Assembly (NCBI GenBank): GCA_963784575.1
Contig: CAWARU010000001.1
Location: 1-64,000, forward strand
DNA: 64,000 nucleotides
Origin: CAWARU01 sp963784575
GTDB lineage: Bacteria; Pseudomonadota; Gammaproteobacteria; UBA6186; Azoamicaceae
Direction: 5' to 3'
The notes beneath the pieces are model-generated. The model ran no database searches, had not been told where the DNA came from, and saw only the letters and a list, made by a program, of their open reading frames with translations. How positions within the stretch are numbered: the first letter of the stretch is position 1; the number at the start of each line of letters is the position of its first letter. This document shows positions 28,094-39,157 of this stretch, piece by piece. The position numbers and the translations under genes are program-made.

Positions 28094-29137
28094 ATGTCAA
28101 CTGAATCTAAGATGATGAGAGAATCCCTGTTCACTTTACGTGTAACTAATACTGTATTAAATGAAAACAGTTTGAAAGAACTGGCGGACAATTTAGCCGC
28201 CACCAACATAATGAATTTAGAATTGCTTGAAATTCAATTCAAAAAAGAAGCTCTTGAATATTTCGCTGCTCTCTTGCCCAGTCTGAATCTTAAAAGCCTC
28301 AAGATCTGGGGAGCAAATCTAGATGGTACGGCACTTGCAAAAGTGCTACCAAGCACCAGGCTTAGGTCATTTTCAATGTATGGATTTAATTCGATACCGT
28401 CCTGTATGGCGATTGCTCACTCTGCCATCCAATCAGGTATTTCAAACTTGGAATTAAAAATACCTGTCAAGGTTGCAGCAGAAATTTTTAATCGTTTAGA
28501 TAAAAGCTCGATTGAATGTTTACATGTCGCATTTACAGATACTGTAATCGATGTAAATTCCAAGGATGCGATATTTTTAGCCTTAAAAAAAGGTAATAAC
28601 AAACTTCGCGCTCTAAGCTTTCAAGGATCGTTTGGCATTTATTATCCATTTGTTAAAAATCTTCTGAGTGCTTTAGAGGGTAATAAAACGCTCAAAGCGC
28701 TCAATTTACTGCAAACCAGAGCATTTACAGTGGGTTCCGAAGAATCTGCAATTGCATTCCGATACCTAGCAGAATGTTTCCAATATCCAGACATCACGAG
28801 CAAGGTACGCGAGAGAATGAAAAGTGTATCGAAAGCCTTGTCATCTACTGGCATCGAAGAATTTAGAATTAATGATGATGAATGCGTGGATTTGCCCGAA
28901 AGAATTTGTGTCGATCTCCGAAATTTTCGGGTCATTGAAGCAGAACTTCAAAAGAATCGGAACAAAGCACGGGAATCTTCTCTAAAAGCAGTTTTTGATC
29001 AGGTTGATCCTATCGTTTATCAATATAATAGAATGCCTAAGTGTTTAACGCAGGTAATTGTGGCTTATGCAAGCGAACCTGAAGCAATGGCTTTCCCACC
29101 TGTGGTTACAAACGGGATAAAATTTGGATGGACTTAG
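28094..29137 (+). CDS. Leucine-rich-repeat-like protein
   Basis: The protein has 347 residues. It carries irregular leucine-rich repeats of the ribonuclease-inhibitor kind, for example NLELLEIQFKKEALEYFAAL, LNLKSLKIWGANLDGTALAK and LRALSFQG, then HKTLKALNLLQT-like units (residues ~20-215). A helical C-terminal part includes MPKCLTQVIVAYASE, a pattern that ends many Legionella-type LRR proteins. No signal peptide or membrane segment is seen. LRR proteins bind other proteins; an effector role is inferred from the neighbourhood. The end, NGIKFGWT, contains IKF four residues before the terminus rather than the exact shared tail. It lies between the peptide exporter and the SecA-like genes, with its own upstream AT-rich gap. 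Confidence 0.8.
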   Translation: MSTESKMMRESLFTLRVTNTVLNENSLKELADNLAATNIMNLELLEIQFKKEALEYFAALLPSLNLKSLKIWGANLDGTALAKVLPSTRLRSFSMYGFNSIPSCMAIAHSAIQSGISNLELKIPVKVAAEIFNRLDKSSIECLHVAFTDTVIDVNSKDAIFLALKKGNNKLRALSFQGSFGIYYPFVKNLLSALEGNKTLKALNLLQTRAFTVGSEESAIAFRYLAECFQYPDITSKVRERMKSVSKALSSTGIEEFRINDDECVDLPERICVDLRNFRVIEAELQKNRNKARESSLKAVFDQVDPIVYQYNRMPKCLTQVIVAYASEPEAMAFPPVVTNGIKFGWT

Positions 29138-29295
29138 TAAATTCTCAATCATTTCCCCTTCCCTATTGGTCAACTTTCTAGTATTATCATTGTTCGAATT
29201 AAATGAAACAATATTAGTTAGTTAACATATGAAATTAAATATACTTACATAATTACCCATTCTATTAATACTTATTATCTGTACAAGGATAAATC

Positions 29296-32200
29296 ATGAT
29301 TATCGAACAACTCTACAAACTCAAGAAATTCCTTGAAAACCGTGACTTAGGCCTTGATTATACACTGCAAGCCCGTTTGACAGAAATTGTGGAGCTCTAC
29401 GAGCAAGTGTTTTTCTGGTGGGGCAAAGCTGATGATGCAGCCTCAATGAAATCTGCTCTTGCGAGTTTATTCAATGTAATCCAAAAAATACGTAACAAAG
29501 AATTGATATTGTTTGGCATAAACTTTTTGACACGACTTGAGATTTTTTTACAAAAACCTATAGAAAAATATTTTGAATTCGAGTACCGGAAAGCTACCAG
29601 GAAAGAGTATGAGGAATATTTGGCCGCAAATCCCGCCGCAAACATAGATTATTTCAAAAAGAATGGAAAATATGCAAGCGAAGAAATTTTCGAAAAAAGG
29701 CATAAAGATTATTACAAAGATTATGAATCCTATATTAAGGAAAAATTTAAGGAATTTCTCGAAGCACATCCTATCATATCATTTGATGACTTCATCGAGA
29801 AAAATTTAGCCAAAAAGAATTATAATACCTTTAAGTATGAGCTCTGGAATCAACCCGATTTTGATGCCCTCCTAAAGAAAATTGACAATTTTTATGGATA
29901 CTACAATAAACCTTCCATTTCTACGGAGGACATCAAAAAAATCAGAGAATTCTATCGAAAATTTATTCAACCAGTCTTCCTGCAAAAAACAGATGGTTCT
30001 CACTTTTTAGGAGACGATGCCTCGGCAGTCAGAGCCCTGTCAGTAATGCTCAAAAAATACCGCAACGAAGGAATGCTGCCAAAGTGCGAGAAACTTGAAG
30101 ATATGGAAATGGAATATCGAGCGTTTCAGGAAACCTTGGACAGCCCTAGCATCAAAAAGCTTATGGATGAAAATATACTGACAAAACCACTACTCGTGAG
30201 TTTGCTTCGAAAGAAAGATGCTTCTTCCATTCCCCTCAATCTAGACGCGATTGCAACAAGTTTATATGATTCGAGCAAAATACTGGGCGCCAAACTGTGT
30301 TATTCTCTCATATTGATTACTTTAAACAATAAAAATATTGATCCTGCCTACTTAACCACCATAGTCCACCTTGCTACTGAACTCAGTGATCCCAAGGAAA
30401 GAGGAAATTCCAAGATTACACCTGAGTTGCGAGAATTCACCCAGGCAATTAACACTCAAACCATTTCCAAAGATACTTGGGAAGACTTTAAAGAGAAACT
30501 TTCTAAAGTATTTCTTGCAGCTCGGGTTAGAAAATACCCAGAGAAACCTTTAGACGAAGTCATGAACGACTTCATCAATAAGAGCAATGATGTTCTATTT
30601 CCTTTGAGTGCTGCTGAGATGGCAATTCTTCGAAAACAATATGAAGAAATTAAAAGCCATGAAGCTGAGCTTACGTTCTGCGATGAAATAAAACTTAAAG
30701 AAAAGCAAGATAATTGCCGTAAAATTTTACGGGCGCACAAAGAAAAACCTTCTTCCGTTTCTCCCACGGACTATGAAAGAGCGAAACTTGAATTATTGGC
30801 TATTATTCGGGAACGAATTAAGCGTGTCTTCGGCGTATTCCCTTATAACGTCCAAATGCTGAATGTTCTCGCTTATCTAAATGATCCCAATAAACGAAAA
30901 CTCGCGCAAATCAAAACCGGGGAAGGCAAATCCATCACCATCGCCATTTTGGCCGCTTTCTTGGCATATACCAGAAAAGTGGATATAGCTACGACTTCAG
31001 ACGACTTGGCCACCAGAGACGCACAGAAATTCAAGCCTTTCTTTAAATCTCTAGGTTTAGAAGCTACTGATTGTCCGGAAGGCCCATTTCGCAGACAAAC
31101 CGCCTCTGCATTCAAGGCAGACATCGTTTATATGCCAACCCACGCCTATGAACATGCTTATATCTTCGAAGGACTGGGTGATGAACACGTGAGAGCAGGG
31201 CGGCCTTTTGAAGCCATGATAGTAGACGAAGTTGACAGCATGTTCTTAGACACCCAGGACAACCCTGCCCGTGTTTCGGGTGAAGGTGAAGAATATACTG
31301 AGGAACTCTACAAGGATATCTGGAAATACCTGCACAGTGATTCCACTTTAAAAACAGCAAAAGCCTTACAAGTACACTTAAAAGAAAGCCAGAAGCAAGA
31401 ATTTACCCTAAAGCGCATCCAGGATTGGATCGAATCTGTTAGAGCAGCAGATGACCATCAGCTGAATCGCGACTACATCATTGATAAAGGAAAAGTCAAG
31501 ATTGTTGACTATAGAAATACCGGGCAAGTCGATTCTGGCAACTCTCAATGGAGTAAAGGCGTGCACTCCTTTGTAGAAGTGAAGCATGATTTAGAAATCA
31601 CCCCAGAAGATGCAACCAGCGGGCAAATTGGTCACGCAGAATTCTTCAATCTCTATCCCGAGCTCTATGGCTTGACAGGAACTTTAGGAACAGAAGATGA
31701 TAGAGTGGAATTATTTGATACTTACGGTATCACCATGCACGATTCACCACCTTATCGCGCGAGCTGCAAGAAACCGGATCCGCATATTGTCTGCGATGAT
31801 AAAGAAGCCCAGCTTGCTGCCATTGAAAAGGATGTTGCGGATAAAGTAGCTGCGGGCAGACCCGTGCTGCTTATTTGCGAAACCATCAAGGATTCCATGG
31901 AACTTTTTGAACGCTTAAAAAACAAAAGTAAGCATGTCCAGCTTTATAACGGTGCACAAAAAGAACCCGCCGAGCTGTTACTCTCCTTGGCAGGAAATCC
32001 GGGTACGGTCACCATTGCAACCAATACGGCAGGCCGAGGTGCTGACATCAGCATCACTGAAGAATCCGAGAAAAACGGCGGTTTACATGTTATCGTGTCT
32101 TTCCCAACCATCAACAAACGCGTTGAAACTCAAGCCTTTGGCCGCACTGGCCGCCAAGGCAAACCAGGTACTTATCATTATATTTTGGATAGAAAAAATC

Positions 32201-35200
32201 TCTCTCGCTATGTTAACTTCTGGGAAAAATTTGAATCAGATGTCTTCATTGAAACTTGGTATAAACGCAGGGCGGAAGAAAATATTGAGCTTTCACTACG
32301 CCGCTATCAAAAGAAATGCTTGCGCATTCTACAGTTTAATTTCCAAAAGCTATTCTTTAGCTTGCCAACCATGGTGAGAAATTCATTCATAAATCTTTGG
32401 ACTAAACATTTTACTGAATTGGATGATCTGTTCTCTGAAATCAAAGATGAACTGTATCGCTATGAAGCCAGCAAATCTCTGCCTCTTGCCCTGGAAATCA
32501 AGGCCAAAAAGGCGGTTGGCGATGCTTTGATTAGCTTTTGGAAGGAGAGCAAGCTTGCAGAAAGCCTGTCAGCGCGAGTAAGTCGAGGTTCCGAGCAGCA
32601 ACGTATCTCTTACGGCAGCCCACTCCATACTGCCTTGGAAACCAATAATATTGATCTCGCTCTGATGCTCATAGAGTTTCACCCAGAATTACTGGCTGAA
32701 ACCGATTCAAACGGCAAAACCCCGCTTGATATTGCGGATGGCGAACGCCTAAGTGCCATCATCTCAGAAAAACTCGCAAGCAGCAAAAATATCGAGAGAC
32801 TTGTTGCTAGCCGAATCTTACAGAAATCCGATATTAAAGCTCTGATGCACATCAGGCCAAAAACGGTGAATATGGCTGTGCTCTGCCTTGAGCAGGGTAT
32901 CGAAGGAATCCTGGGTACCAGCAAGATCTTAGGTGTAGAAATTACCAGCCGAATGATCTTAAGCATGCTTAAAAATCGCAATATCGACATGACATTGCTC
33001 GGCAGCTTAATGAACATTGCGGTCCAACTCTACAACCGCAAGGAAAAAGACGGCGGCAGGCAATTTGGAGAATTCTTAACTCTGCTCGCAACGGAAACCA
33101 TTACTAATAAAACCTGGTTTCAAATCAAAAATAAGCTTTCTCCTGCAATGCTGGCACTTCATCATCAGAAATTTCCTGAAAAACCACTCGAGGTTGTGTT
33201 ACATGAATTCAGGACAGTGGCTTTCGATGTTGCCTTCCCATTGGAGGATGCAGAAGTCGAAAAATTGGGCCGCCAATACCAAACCTTGCAAACTTATGGT
33301 ACAAAATTATCCACTCTGGATGATTTCCATTTACGCGCGGCTCTAGCAAGCTTTAAAACCGAGCTCCTTGAAAATCCTCTGGATGAAAAAGCAAAGCTGC
33401 AACTTCTCGCCCTCATTCGGGAGCAGATCAAAAGAACATTCGGGGTATTCCCATACAATGTTCAGATGTTGAATGTCTTGGCCTATCTCAATGATCCCAA
33501 AGGCCGCTCCATCGCTCAAATTAAAACGGGTGAAGGTAAATCTATTACCATCGCGATGCTTGCCGCCTTCCTAGGTTTCACGCAAACGGTAGATATTGCG
33601 ACCACATCGAGAGATCTGGCAAAACGCGATGCAGAAAAATTCACCTCTTTCTTCCAGTCACTCGGCTTAACCGTTGCCCATCTGGCCGATGGAGAAAGCG
33701 ACATCAGTGAACCATTCCAGGCGCGCATTGTGTACGGACCACTTGAGCAATTCGAGTTCGCCTACCTATTTGATGGCCTAGGCGAAGCACGTAATCGAGG
33801 CACAAGACCCTATGAAGCCATGATAGTGGACGAAGTCGATAATATGTTCCTAGATACTCAGGACACTCCTGCGATTATTGCGTCAAGTATAGATGCTTAC
33901 ACGCCGGAACTTTATAAGAATATCTGGCAGTATTGCAATCAAACCTGGAATGTGACAACTGCAAGCTTAGGCGCATTCCTAAAGGAAAAAACTGGCAAAG
34001 AATTTTCTTTGCAGCGCCTCGATCTGTGGATCCATGCGGTAAAAGTTGCTCATGATTATGAAGAAGGCAAGGATTATATCATCCTTAAAGATGAAGTGCG
34101 CATCGTTGATTACAGACATACGGGTCAGGTTCATGCCTCTAACATGAGATGGCAGCATGGTATTCATTCTTTTGTCGAGGTGAAGCATGGTTTAACGGTG
34201 AAACCAGAAGACGGCACCAGCGGCCAAATCACCCACACCGATTACTTCAATCTCTATCAGCGTCTACATGGTATGACTGGTACCTTGGGTACTCAAAGTG
34301 ATAGGGTGGAATTGAATAAACTGTACAATATCTCCATGTTTGATTCTCCCCCTTACAAACCCAGCCTGAAAGTCGCTGAAAACTTCATACTGGGAGAAGA
34401 CGGGGACGCTCAAGATGAACTCATCTTGAAGGATATCAAAGAGAAAATTGCGCAAGGCAGACCAATTCTTCTTATCTGTGAAACCATTCGAGATTCAGAA
34501 CGATATTATAATCTACTGAAAAACATTGGCAAACATGTACAGCTCTACAATGCCAAACAAGAGGAATCGGCTGAACACCTGCTTTCCCTAGCAGGAAACG
34601 CTGGCACCATCACCATTGCAACCAATACTGCAGGACGAGGTGCTGATATTACTGTCAGTGATGATGCCGAAGCCAATGGCGGATTGCATGTTGTGGTCAC
34701 CTACCCCACCATCAATAAGCGGGTAGAGACTCAAGCCTTTGGCAGAACTGGACGTCAAGGCCGTAAAGGTACATTCCGCTATATCTTGGATCGCAGTGAA
34801 TTGGAAGAGTACTTGGGATTAGAGGAAGAAGCCAGTGAAAAATTGGATGATAATCAAATCTACCAACTTTGGTTCAAACAACGTGAAGAAAAGAATACCA
34901 TAGCATCACTGCATCGCAGACAAAAGCATGAGCTCCGCAAAATGCAATTTGCGATTCAGAAATTCTTCTTTGCGCTCGCGACTATCACCAAAAAAGACTG
35001 TCGCGAAACATGGACCAATGCTTTTACCCAACTCGAAAAAGATCTGGATGTCATCAAAGATATGCTGCATAGGCATGATCCTAGAAACCCAATGCCAGCT
35101 GTGTTACAGCGTGCAATACATGAAGCATTTATGAAATGCTTCACTGCGGTCTGGATGGCAGTGAAAGGAAGCCAGGAACGCACTATGAAACATCTCGAGA

Positions 35201-35703
35201 CTACCAGAGGTGACAGAGATTACATTCTAGGTGTCGGGAAATATTGTGAGGATCCTGCTGCATTTGCCAAAGCCACAGGGAATACATTGCTAGCCGAGAT
35301 CTTAGCAGCTGATAAAGCCATGGCTGAAGCTCTAAATGTCACTATGACTGACAAAGAAGATTCAGGCAAAGATACCAAAAAAGATGCAAGGAAAGAAACG
35401 CATGAGCTCGAAACTGGAATCCTCAAGTTGGAATTAGAAATTGATCTTGATAAAGAGGCTGCGGAACCTGAAAAAGGATCAGCGGACACAGAGGAAGCGA
35501 CCAGAGATAAGCCCAAGAATGGCAAAAGAAAATTCACTCTGGCGCTTGTTTTTTCTGATTCAGGCAGCACATCAGGTTCTGACTCTAGTACGAATGGTGT
35601 GGATGGTATGGATACAGATCATGAAAAAGATCAAAATGAAGCAGAGGAATCTCAATCTGATTCGCGACCTGCAAAGCGTAATCATGGCACTAAATTTTCA
35701 TAA
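29296..35703 (+). CDS. Tandem SecA-like motor / ankyrin protein
   Basis: The protein has 2135 residues; AAGGA lies ahead of the ATG. Two homologous modules of ~870 residues each hold a helical prefix, a SecA-like DEAD motor and a short ankyrin-like pair. Motor 1 has QIKTGEGKSITIAILAAF (Walker A ~540-546), VDEVDSMFLD, DYRNTGQVDSG, YGLTGTLGTEDDRVE, TIATNTAGRGADIS and AFGRTGRQGKPG. Motor 2 repeats all of these from ~1407. These are the SecA nucleotide-binding and helicase motifs, with an apparently intact GEGKS, DEVD and GRTGRQG in both. Classical SecA is ~900 residues, single and drives Sec export; this protein has no SecB-binding Cys tail but an acidic low-complexity end closing in RNHGTKFS, the shared tail. 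It is therefore not the cell's SecA. A secreted ATPase or a motor for a special substrate is inferred. Confidence 0.92.
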   Translation: MIIEQLYKLKKFLENRDLGLDYTLQARLTEIVELYEQVFFWWGKADDAASMKSALASLFNVIQKIRNKELILFGINFLTRLEIFLQKPIEKYFEFEYRKATRKEYEEYLAANPAANIDYFKKNGKYASEEIFEKRHKDYYKDYESYIKEKFKEFLEAHPIISFDDFIEKNLAKKNYNTFKYELWNQPDFDALLKKIDNFYGYYNKPSISTEDIKKIREFYRKFIQPVFLQKTDGSHFLGDDASAVRALSVMLKKYRNEGMLPKCEKLEDMEMEYRAFQETLDSPSIKKLMDENILTKPLLVSLLRKKDASSIPLNLDAIATSLYDSSKILGAKLCYSLILITLNNKNIDPAYLTTIVHLATELSDPKERGNSKITPELREFTQAINTQTISKDTWEDFKEKLSKVFLAARVRKYPEKPLDEVMNDFINKSNDVLFPLSAAEMAILRKQYEEIKSHEAELTFCDEIKLKEKQDNCRKILRAHKEKPSSVSPTDYERAKLELLAIIRERIKRVFGVFPYNVQMLNVLAYLNDPNKRKLAQIKTGEGKSITIAILAAFLAYTRKVDIATTSDDLATRDAQKFKPFFKSLGLEATDCPEGPFRRQTASAFKADIVYMPTHAYEHAYIFEGLGDEHVRAGRPFEAMIVDEVDSMFLDTQDNPARVSGEGEEYTEELYKDIWKYLHSDSTLKTAKALQVHLKESQKQEFTLKRIQDWIESVRAADDHQLNRDYIIDKGKVKIVDYRNTGQVDSGNSQWSKGVHSFVEVKHDLEITPEDATSGQIGHAEFFNLYPELYGLTGTLGTEDDRVELFDTYGITMHDSPPYRASCKKPDPHIVCDDKEAQLAAIEKDVADKVAAGRPVLLICETIKDSMELFERLKNKSKHVQLYNGAQKEPAELLLSLAGNPGTVTIATNTAGRGADISITEESEKNGGLHVIVSFPTINKRVETQAFGRTGRQGKPGTYHYILDRKNLSRYVNFWEKFESDVFIETWYKRRAEENIELSLRRYQKKCLRILQFNFQKLFFSLPTMVRNSFINLWTKHFTELDDLFSEIKDELYRYEASKSLPLALEIKAKKAVGDALISFWKESKLAESLSARVSRGSEQQRISYGSPLHTALETNNIDLALMLIEFHPELLAETDSNGKTPLDIADGERLSAIISEKLASSKNIERLVASRILQKSDIKALMHIRPKTVNMAVLCLEQGIEGILGTSKILGVEITSRMILSMLKNRNIDMTLLGSLMNIAVQLYNRKEKDGGRQFGEFLTLLATETITNKTWFQIKNKLSPAMLALHHQKFPEKPLEVVLHEFRTVAFDVAFPLEDAEVEKLGRQYQTLQTYGTKLSTLDDFHLRAALASFKTELLENPLDEKAKLQLLALIREQIKRTFGVFPYNVQMLNVLAYLNDPKGRSIAQIKTGEGKSITIAMLAAFLGFTQTVDIATTSRDLAKRDAEKFTSFFQSLGLTVAHLADGESDISEPFQARIVYGPLEQFEFAYLFDGLGEARNRGTRPYEAMIVDEVDNMFLDTQDTPAIIASSIDAYTPELYKNIWQYCNQTWNVTTASLGAFLKEKTGKEFSLQRLDLWIHAVKVAHDYEEGKDYIILKDEVRIVDYRHTGQVHASNMRWQHGIHSFVEVKHGLTVKPEDGTSGQITHTDYFNLYQRLHGMTGTLGTQSDRVELNKLYNISMFDSPPYKPSLKVAENFILGEDGDAQDELILKDIKEKIAQGRPILLICETIRDSERYYNLLKNIGKHVQLYNAKQEESAEHLLSLAGNAGTITIATNTAGRGADITVSDDAEANGGLHVVVTYPTINKRVETQAFGRTGRQGRKGTFRYILDRSELEEYLGLEEEASEKLDDNQIYQLWFKQREEKNTIASLHRRQKHELRKMQFAIQKFFFALATITKKDCRETWTNAFTQLEKDLDVIKDMLHRHDPRNPMPAVLQRAIHEAFMKCFTAVWMAVKGSQERTMKHLETTRGDRDYILGVGKYCEDPAAFAKATGNTLLAEILAADKAMAEALNVTMTDKEDSGKDTKKDARKETHELETGILKLELEIDLDKEAAEPEKGSADTEEATRDKPKNGKRKFTLALVFSDSGSTSGSDSSTNGVDGMDTDHEKDQNEAEESQSDSRPAKRNHGTKFS

Positions 35704-35715
35704 ATTTAGCACTAA

Positions 35716-35739
35716 GGATTCCCGCCACCGCGGGAATCC
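35716..35739. repeat. Short palindrome GGATTCCCGC-N4-GCGGGAATCC
   Basis: A perfect 10-bp stem with a 4-base loop lies between the two SecA-like genes. It resembles the dispersed GGATTCCCGC/GCGGGAATCC repeats of many proteobacteria; a single arm (GCGGGAATCCAGGAA) recurs at about 47042. It may help terminate the upstream gene. Confidence 0.7.
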
Positions 35740-35776
35740 ACTGTAAAGTGAACATACTAAGGAGATAAGGAGAATT

Positions 35777-38700
35777 ATGCTTATCATAAATTATTATCGA
35801 TTTAAGCAGATCATTTTGAAGGGCATGAAGGATTCTCTGCTCAGCATGCCCTCTGAAATAGATATCGAGGAAGTTTTCAAATCCATCGAAGAAACCTTTC
35901 TCATTTGGTCAGAAGCCGATGGCGTTGAAGCTGTAAAAGGTGCCGTTGCAAAGCTATCACAACTTGACATTTTATGGAATAAACCTGAATTAATTCTGAG
36001 TAAAGTTCATCTTGCGATTCGTCGCATTGAACTTTTCTTGAATGGCTCGAGCTGCCGCAATGGTAGTCTGAACATTGCCGCAGAAGATTTGACAGGTGCG
36101 CAATGGTTCCTAGACAATTTTCTTAAAGTCTTAGGGAATGCAAATCTCGAACGTGTAATGCGGATCACAACCTTAGCCCGATTCCTAGCCAGTCTCAAAG
36201 GCAAGGGAGAATTGCCCAATACAAAATCTATTTCAGATCTCGAAACAAAAACCTTACCGATCTTAAAGGATAGGGCAAAACTCCGCGAGTCTATCCCAAA
36301 ACCAAGTGTTTTTGGTGAGCTCATCACATCGGGGATTTTAACAGCTGATGAAATCTGAACCTTTCTTCAAGGGCGCGGCAATATTGAAATTGCCTTCACA
36401 GAGTTGAAGGATTCATTACCTTACATTCTATCGAGCTTGCAATTATTGAAAATCGAATCCCTAAAGAACTTGCTTGCAGTCATCAGCAAAAATAAGCAAG
36501 TGAACTTGTGCTGCCTCAATAATATTCTGCATTTGACATCCGGCATTTATGCCACTCTTCCCCTCGATAAAAAGCAGGAATTTCTGGATTCTTTCTTAAA
36601 AATTCTCGCCGCAGAGACAATTTCTTTGGAAAAATGGCCCGAATTTCAAGAAAGAGTACATCAACTTTTACTGAAGTCCTACGATCTACACTTTTCAAGT
36701 GAAGCCATTTCCGAAGTTTTAAAATCGTTCCGTGAAAAAAATGCCAAATCAGAAACGCTGATTGAAGAAATTCATAAGCACTTCTTGGAAGTGGAAAAAT
36801 ATAAACTGAATCTCCTGTTATTGACGAATTCAGATCTCAAGAAACGCATTGAAGAATGCCGCACTCAGTTGCAGCATACAAACTCTATGAATGATGCGCA
36901 AAAATGTTATTTAATCGCTCTCTGCCTCGAAACTTCAAGAAGAACCATAGGGGTGAAACCAACTCTGATCCAAATTTTTAATTTACTTGCCTACTTGCAG
37001 GATCCCAAAGCACGTCGAATTTCTTCACAACAAAAGAGCACTGAACGCAGCATGGTATTGGCCTGGCTTGCAGCCTTTAAAGCCATGAATATGAGCGTCG
37101 ATATGATCTGCTTAAATGCAGAGCAAGCCTACAGGAATGTCCATAAATTTAAAGATTTTTTTAATTTTTTGGGTCTTAATGCACTTGCCTACAGTGCTTC
37201 AGGAAATAGCCGGGTTATTCTCGAAGCAGACATTCTCTATGGTACATTAGAAAATTTTGAATCAAACTACCTAGAGCACTTAGATACAGATGAAGCGCTG
37301 CTATTTAAGCCGGTACGCCAAAGAAAAGCATTTGAAGTAGTAATCATAGATGAAATGAGCGATCTGTTTTTAGACAGTAAACACAGGAAACTCCAGATTA
37401 AAAAACCTGTCTCATATCTGAATCCTAAGCTCTACCAGATCATTTATGAATATATGTTCAATAAAAATGGTACATCCAAAAGTAAAGAAGAACTGCAAAG
37501 AATTTTATACCAAGCTCTTAAAGTAGTTTATCCCTTCCACCGACTGGAAAGATGGATGAAATCTTATGAGATAGCAGCCACCTATTCCATAAATAAAGAT
37601 TATCTGGTAGGGGACCAAAAAATTACTGTGCTGCAAGAAACTGAAGAAGATCCTATCGAAAAACCCGGCAAAAGATTTCCAAAAGGCATCCATTGCTTTT
37701 TGGAAATCAGACATAACATTAATCCAATCCCTGAATTAGGTATTCATACCAGAGTTTTTCATGCCGATTTCATCAATCTATACCGGCAGTGTTTTGGTGC
37801 ATCAACCTCTATGGTAACCGTCCTAGACAGAGATGAATTATTGAAGGTCTATCAATTAAGTCATTTTCGATCGCCCCTCTACTTCCAAAACCAGAAAGTT
37901 TTTGAGCCAGTATTAATTGCTGAAAATGGAGAAGAACAGAATAAACTTCTCATCAAAGAATTGAATGAGAAACTTGAGAAAGGCAGGCCTGTGGTCATTT
38001 ACTGCGAAAACCCCTATGATTGCCGTACCATCTATGCAGATCTCGACGAGGAATTTGGATATGATGATGAAACTATTGTGCAAACTTTCCATGAGTTTAC
38101 TCGAACTGAGGATGAACAACTTGGCGATCAAAGCGAAGATCTGGAGACTTTTCTCCGTGCCGGACTGCCTAGAAGCATCACCATTGCAACTGAAGCCGCA
38201 CTGGATTTAAATAAGATCCCACTCGATAAAAGATCTTTGACTGCCGGGGGCTTACATGTTATCGTGATTTATCCACCCAATAAAAGACGCTTCTTAGAGT
38301 CATTTTTTGTGGCACAATACAAACCTGGCAGTTTGAGATATCTTTTCGAAAAAATTGATCTGGAAAGCCAGATTGAGGATTTCAGCTACACTGATGCTTC
38401 TGGAAAAATCTGCAAATTACGCGCTGAAACCATAGCCAAAGATAAACTCTTCAAGCAATGGGGACATGTATTAGAAAGAAAAATATTTTTTGGAAACTTA
38501 ATGCTCTATCATAATGTCTTGCTGAACTCGATACATGCTGAGCTTCAAAAGCTTCGCTATCATCTATGGAAACTTTTCTCTAAAGAAGAGAGAAATAAAA
38601 TTGAGTATGACTGGTCAACGTTTTATAGCTATTCTGTCAATCAATTCAAAGAATTGAGCCTGAAGCTAGCTCGTACCCCGCTCACCAGTGAATTTCCTAT

Positions 38701-39118
38701 TGTCATACAGCATGAAGCAGAAAAGTGTCTTGCGAATACTTTAGCAGAGATCTGGAAAAGATACCCCATTATCAATACTGTTTTGAAAACTCCCTTACAT
38801 TATGCTCTGGAATATCAAAATGAATCACTAGCAATTCTCCTTGCAGAACAGCGGCCAGATTATATCGATGTTCCAAATGCAAAGGGGGAAATTTCTATTG
38901 ATCTCGCTCTTAAATACAATTTCACTTCATTCATCAAAACCTTTGAGAAAGGGGTTAGTATTCGAGAAGGTATTAAAACCTTAGAAGCAGATTTAAAAAC
39001 CAATGCGAGTCCAAAAGCTTATAGGCCATTAGTTACGATTTATGAATACATATACGGTCCACGACCAAAAGCTCCTTCTAAAACTGCTGTTAAAGTACCG
39101 CCTCAAGTTAAGCAATAA
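35777..39118 (+). pseudogene. Degenerate SecA-like paralogue, split by in-frame TGA
   Basis: A strong AAGGAG site precedes the ATG at 35777. The frame is open to a TGA at 36356-36358 and then continues in the same frame to 39118, still aligning with the 2135-residue neighbour across the stop, so this is one gene with a nonsense codon. Motor motifs are eroded. Walker A GEGKS has become SSQQKSTERS, the motif II region is VIIDEMSDLFLD, TIATNTAGRGADI has become TIATEAALDLNKI, and GRTGRQG has become VAQYKPGS. An ankyrin-like pair (TPLHYALEYQNESLAILLAE) closes the module as in its paralogue. It ends PQVKQ without the shared tail. ATPase activity is not expected. The long frame after the stop suggests recent inactivation, readthrough, or reuse of the second part as a separate protein from 36404 (904 residues). 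Confidence 0.8.
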
Positions 39119-39157
39119 TCGTGATATTTCTATGATTTTTCGGTCTTGTTTTCAGGC

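Noticed and set aside
29296..35703. Housekeeping SecA
   Set aside because: The protein has two motors, no SecB-binding Cys cluster, ankyrin-like spacers and an acidic tail ending KFS.
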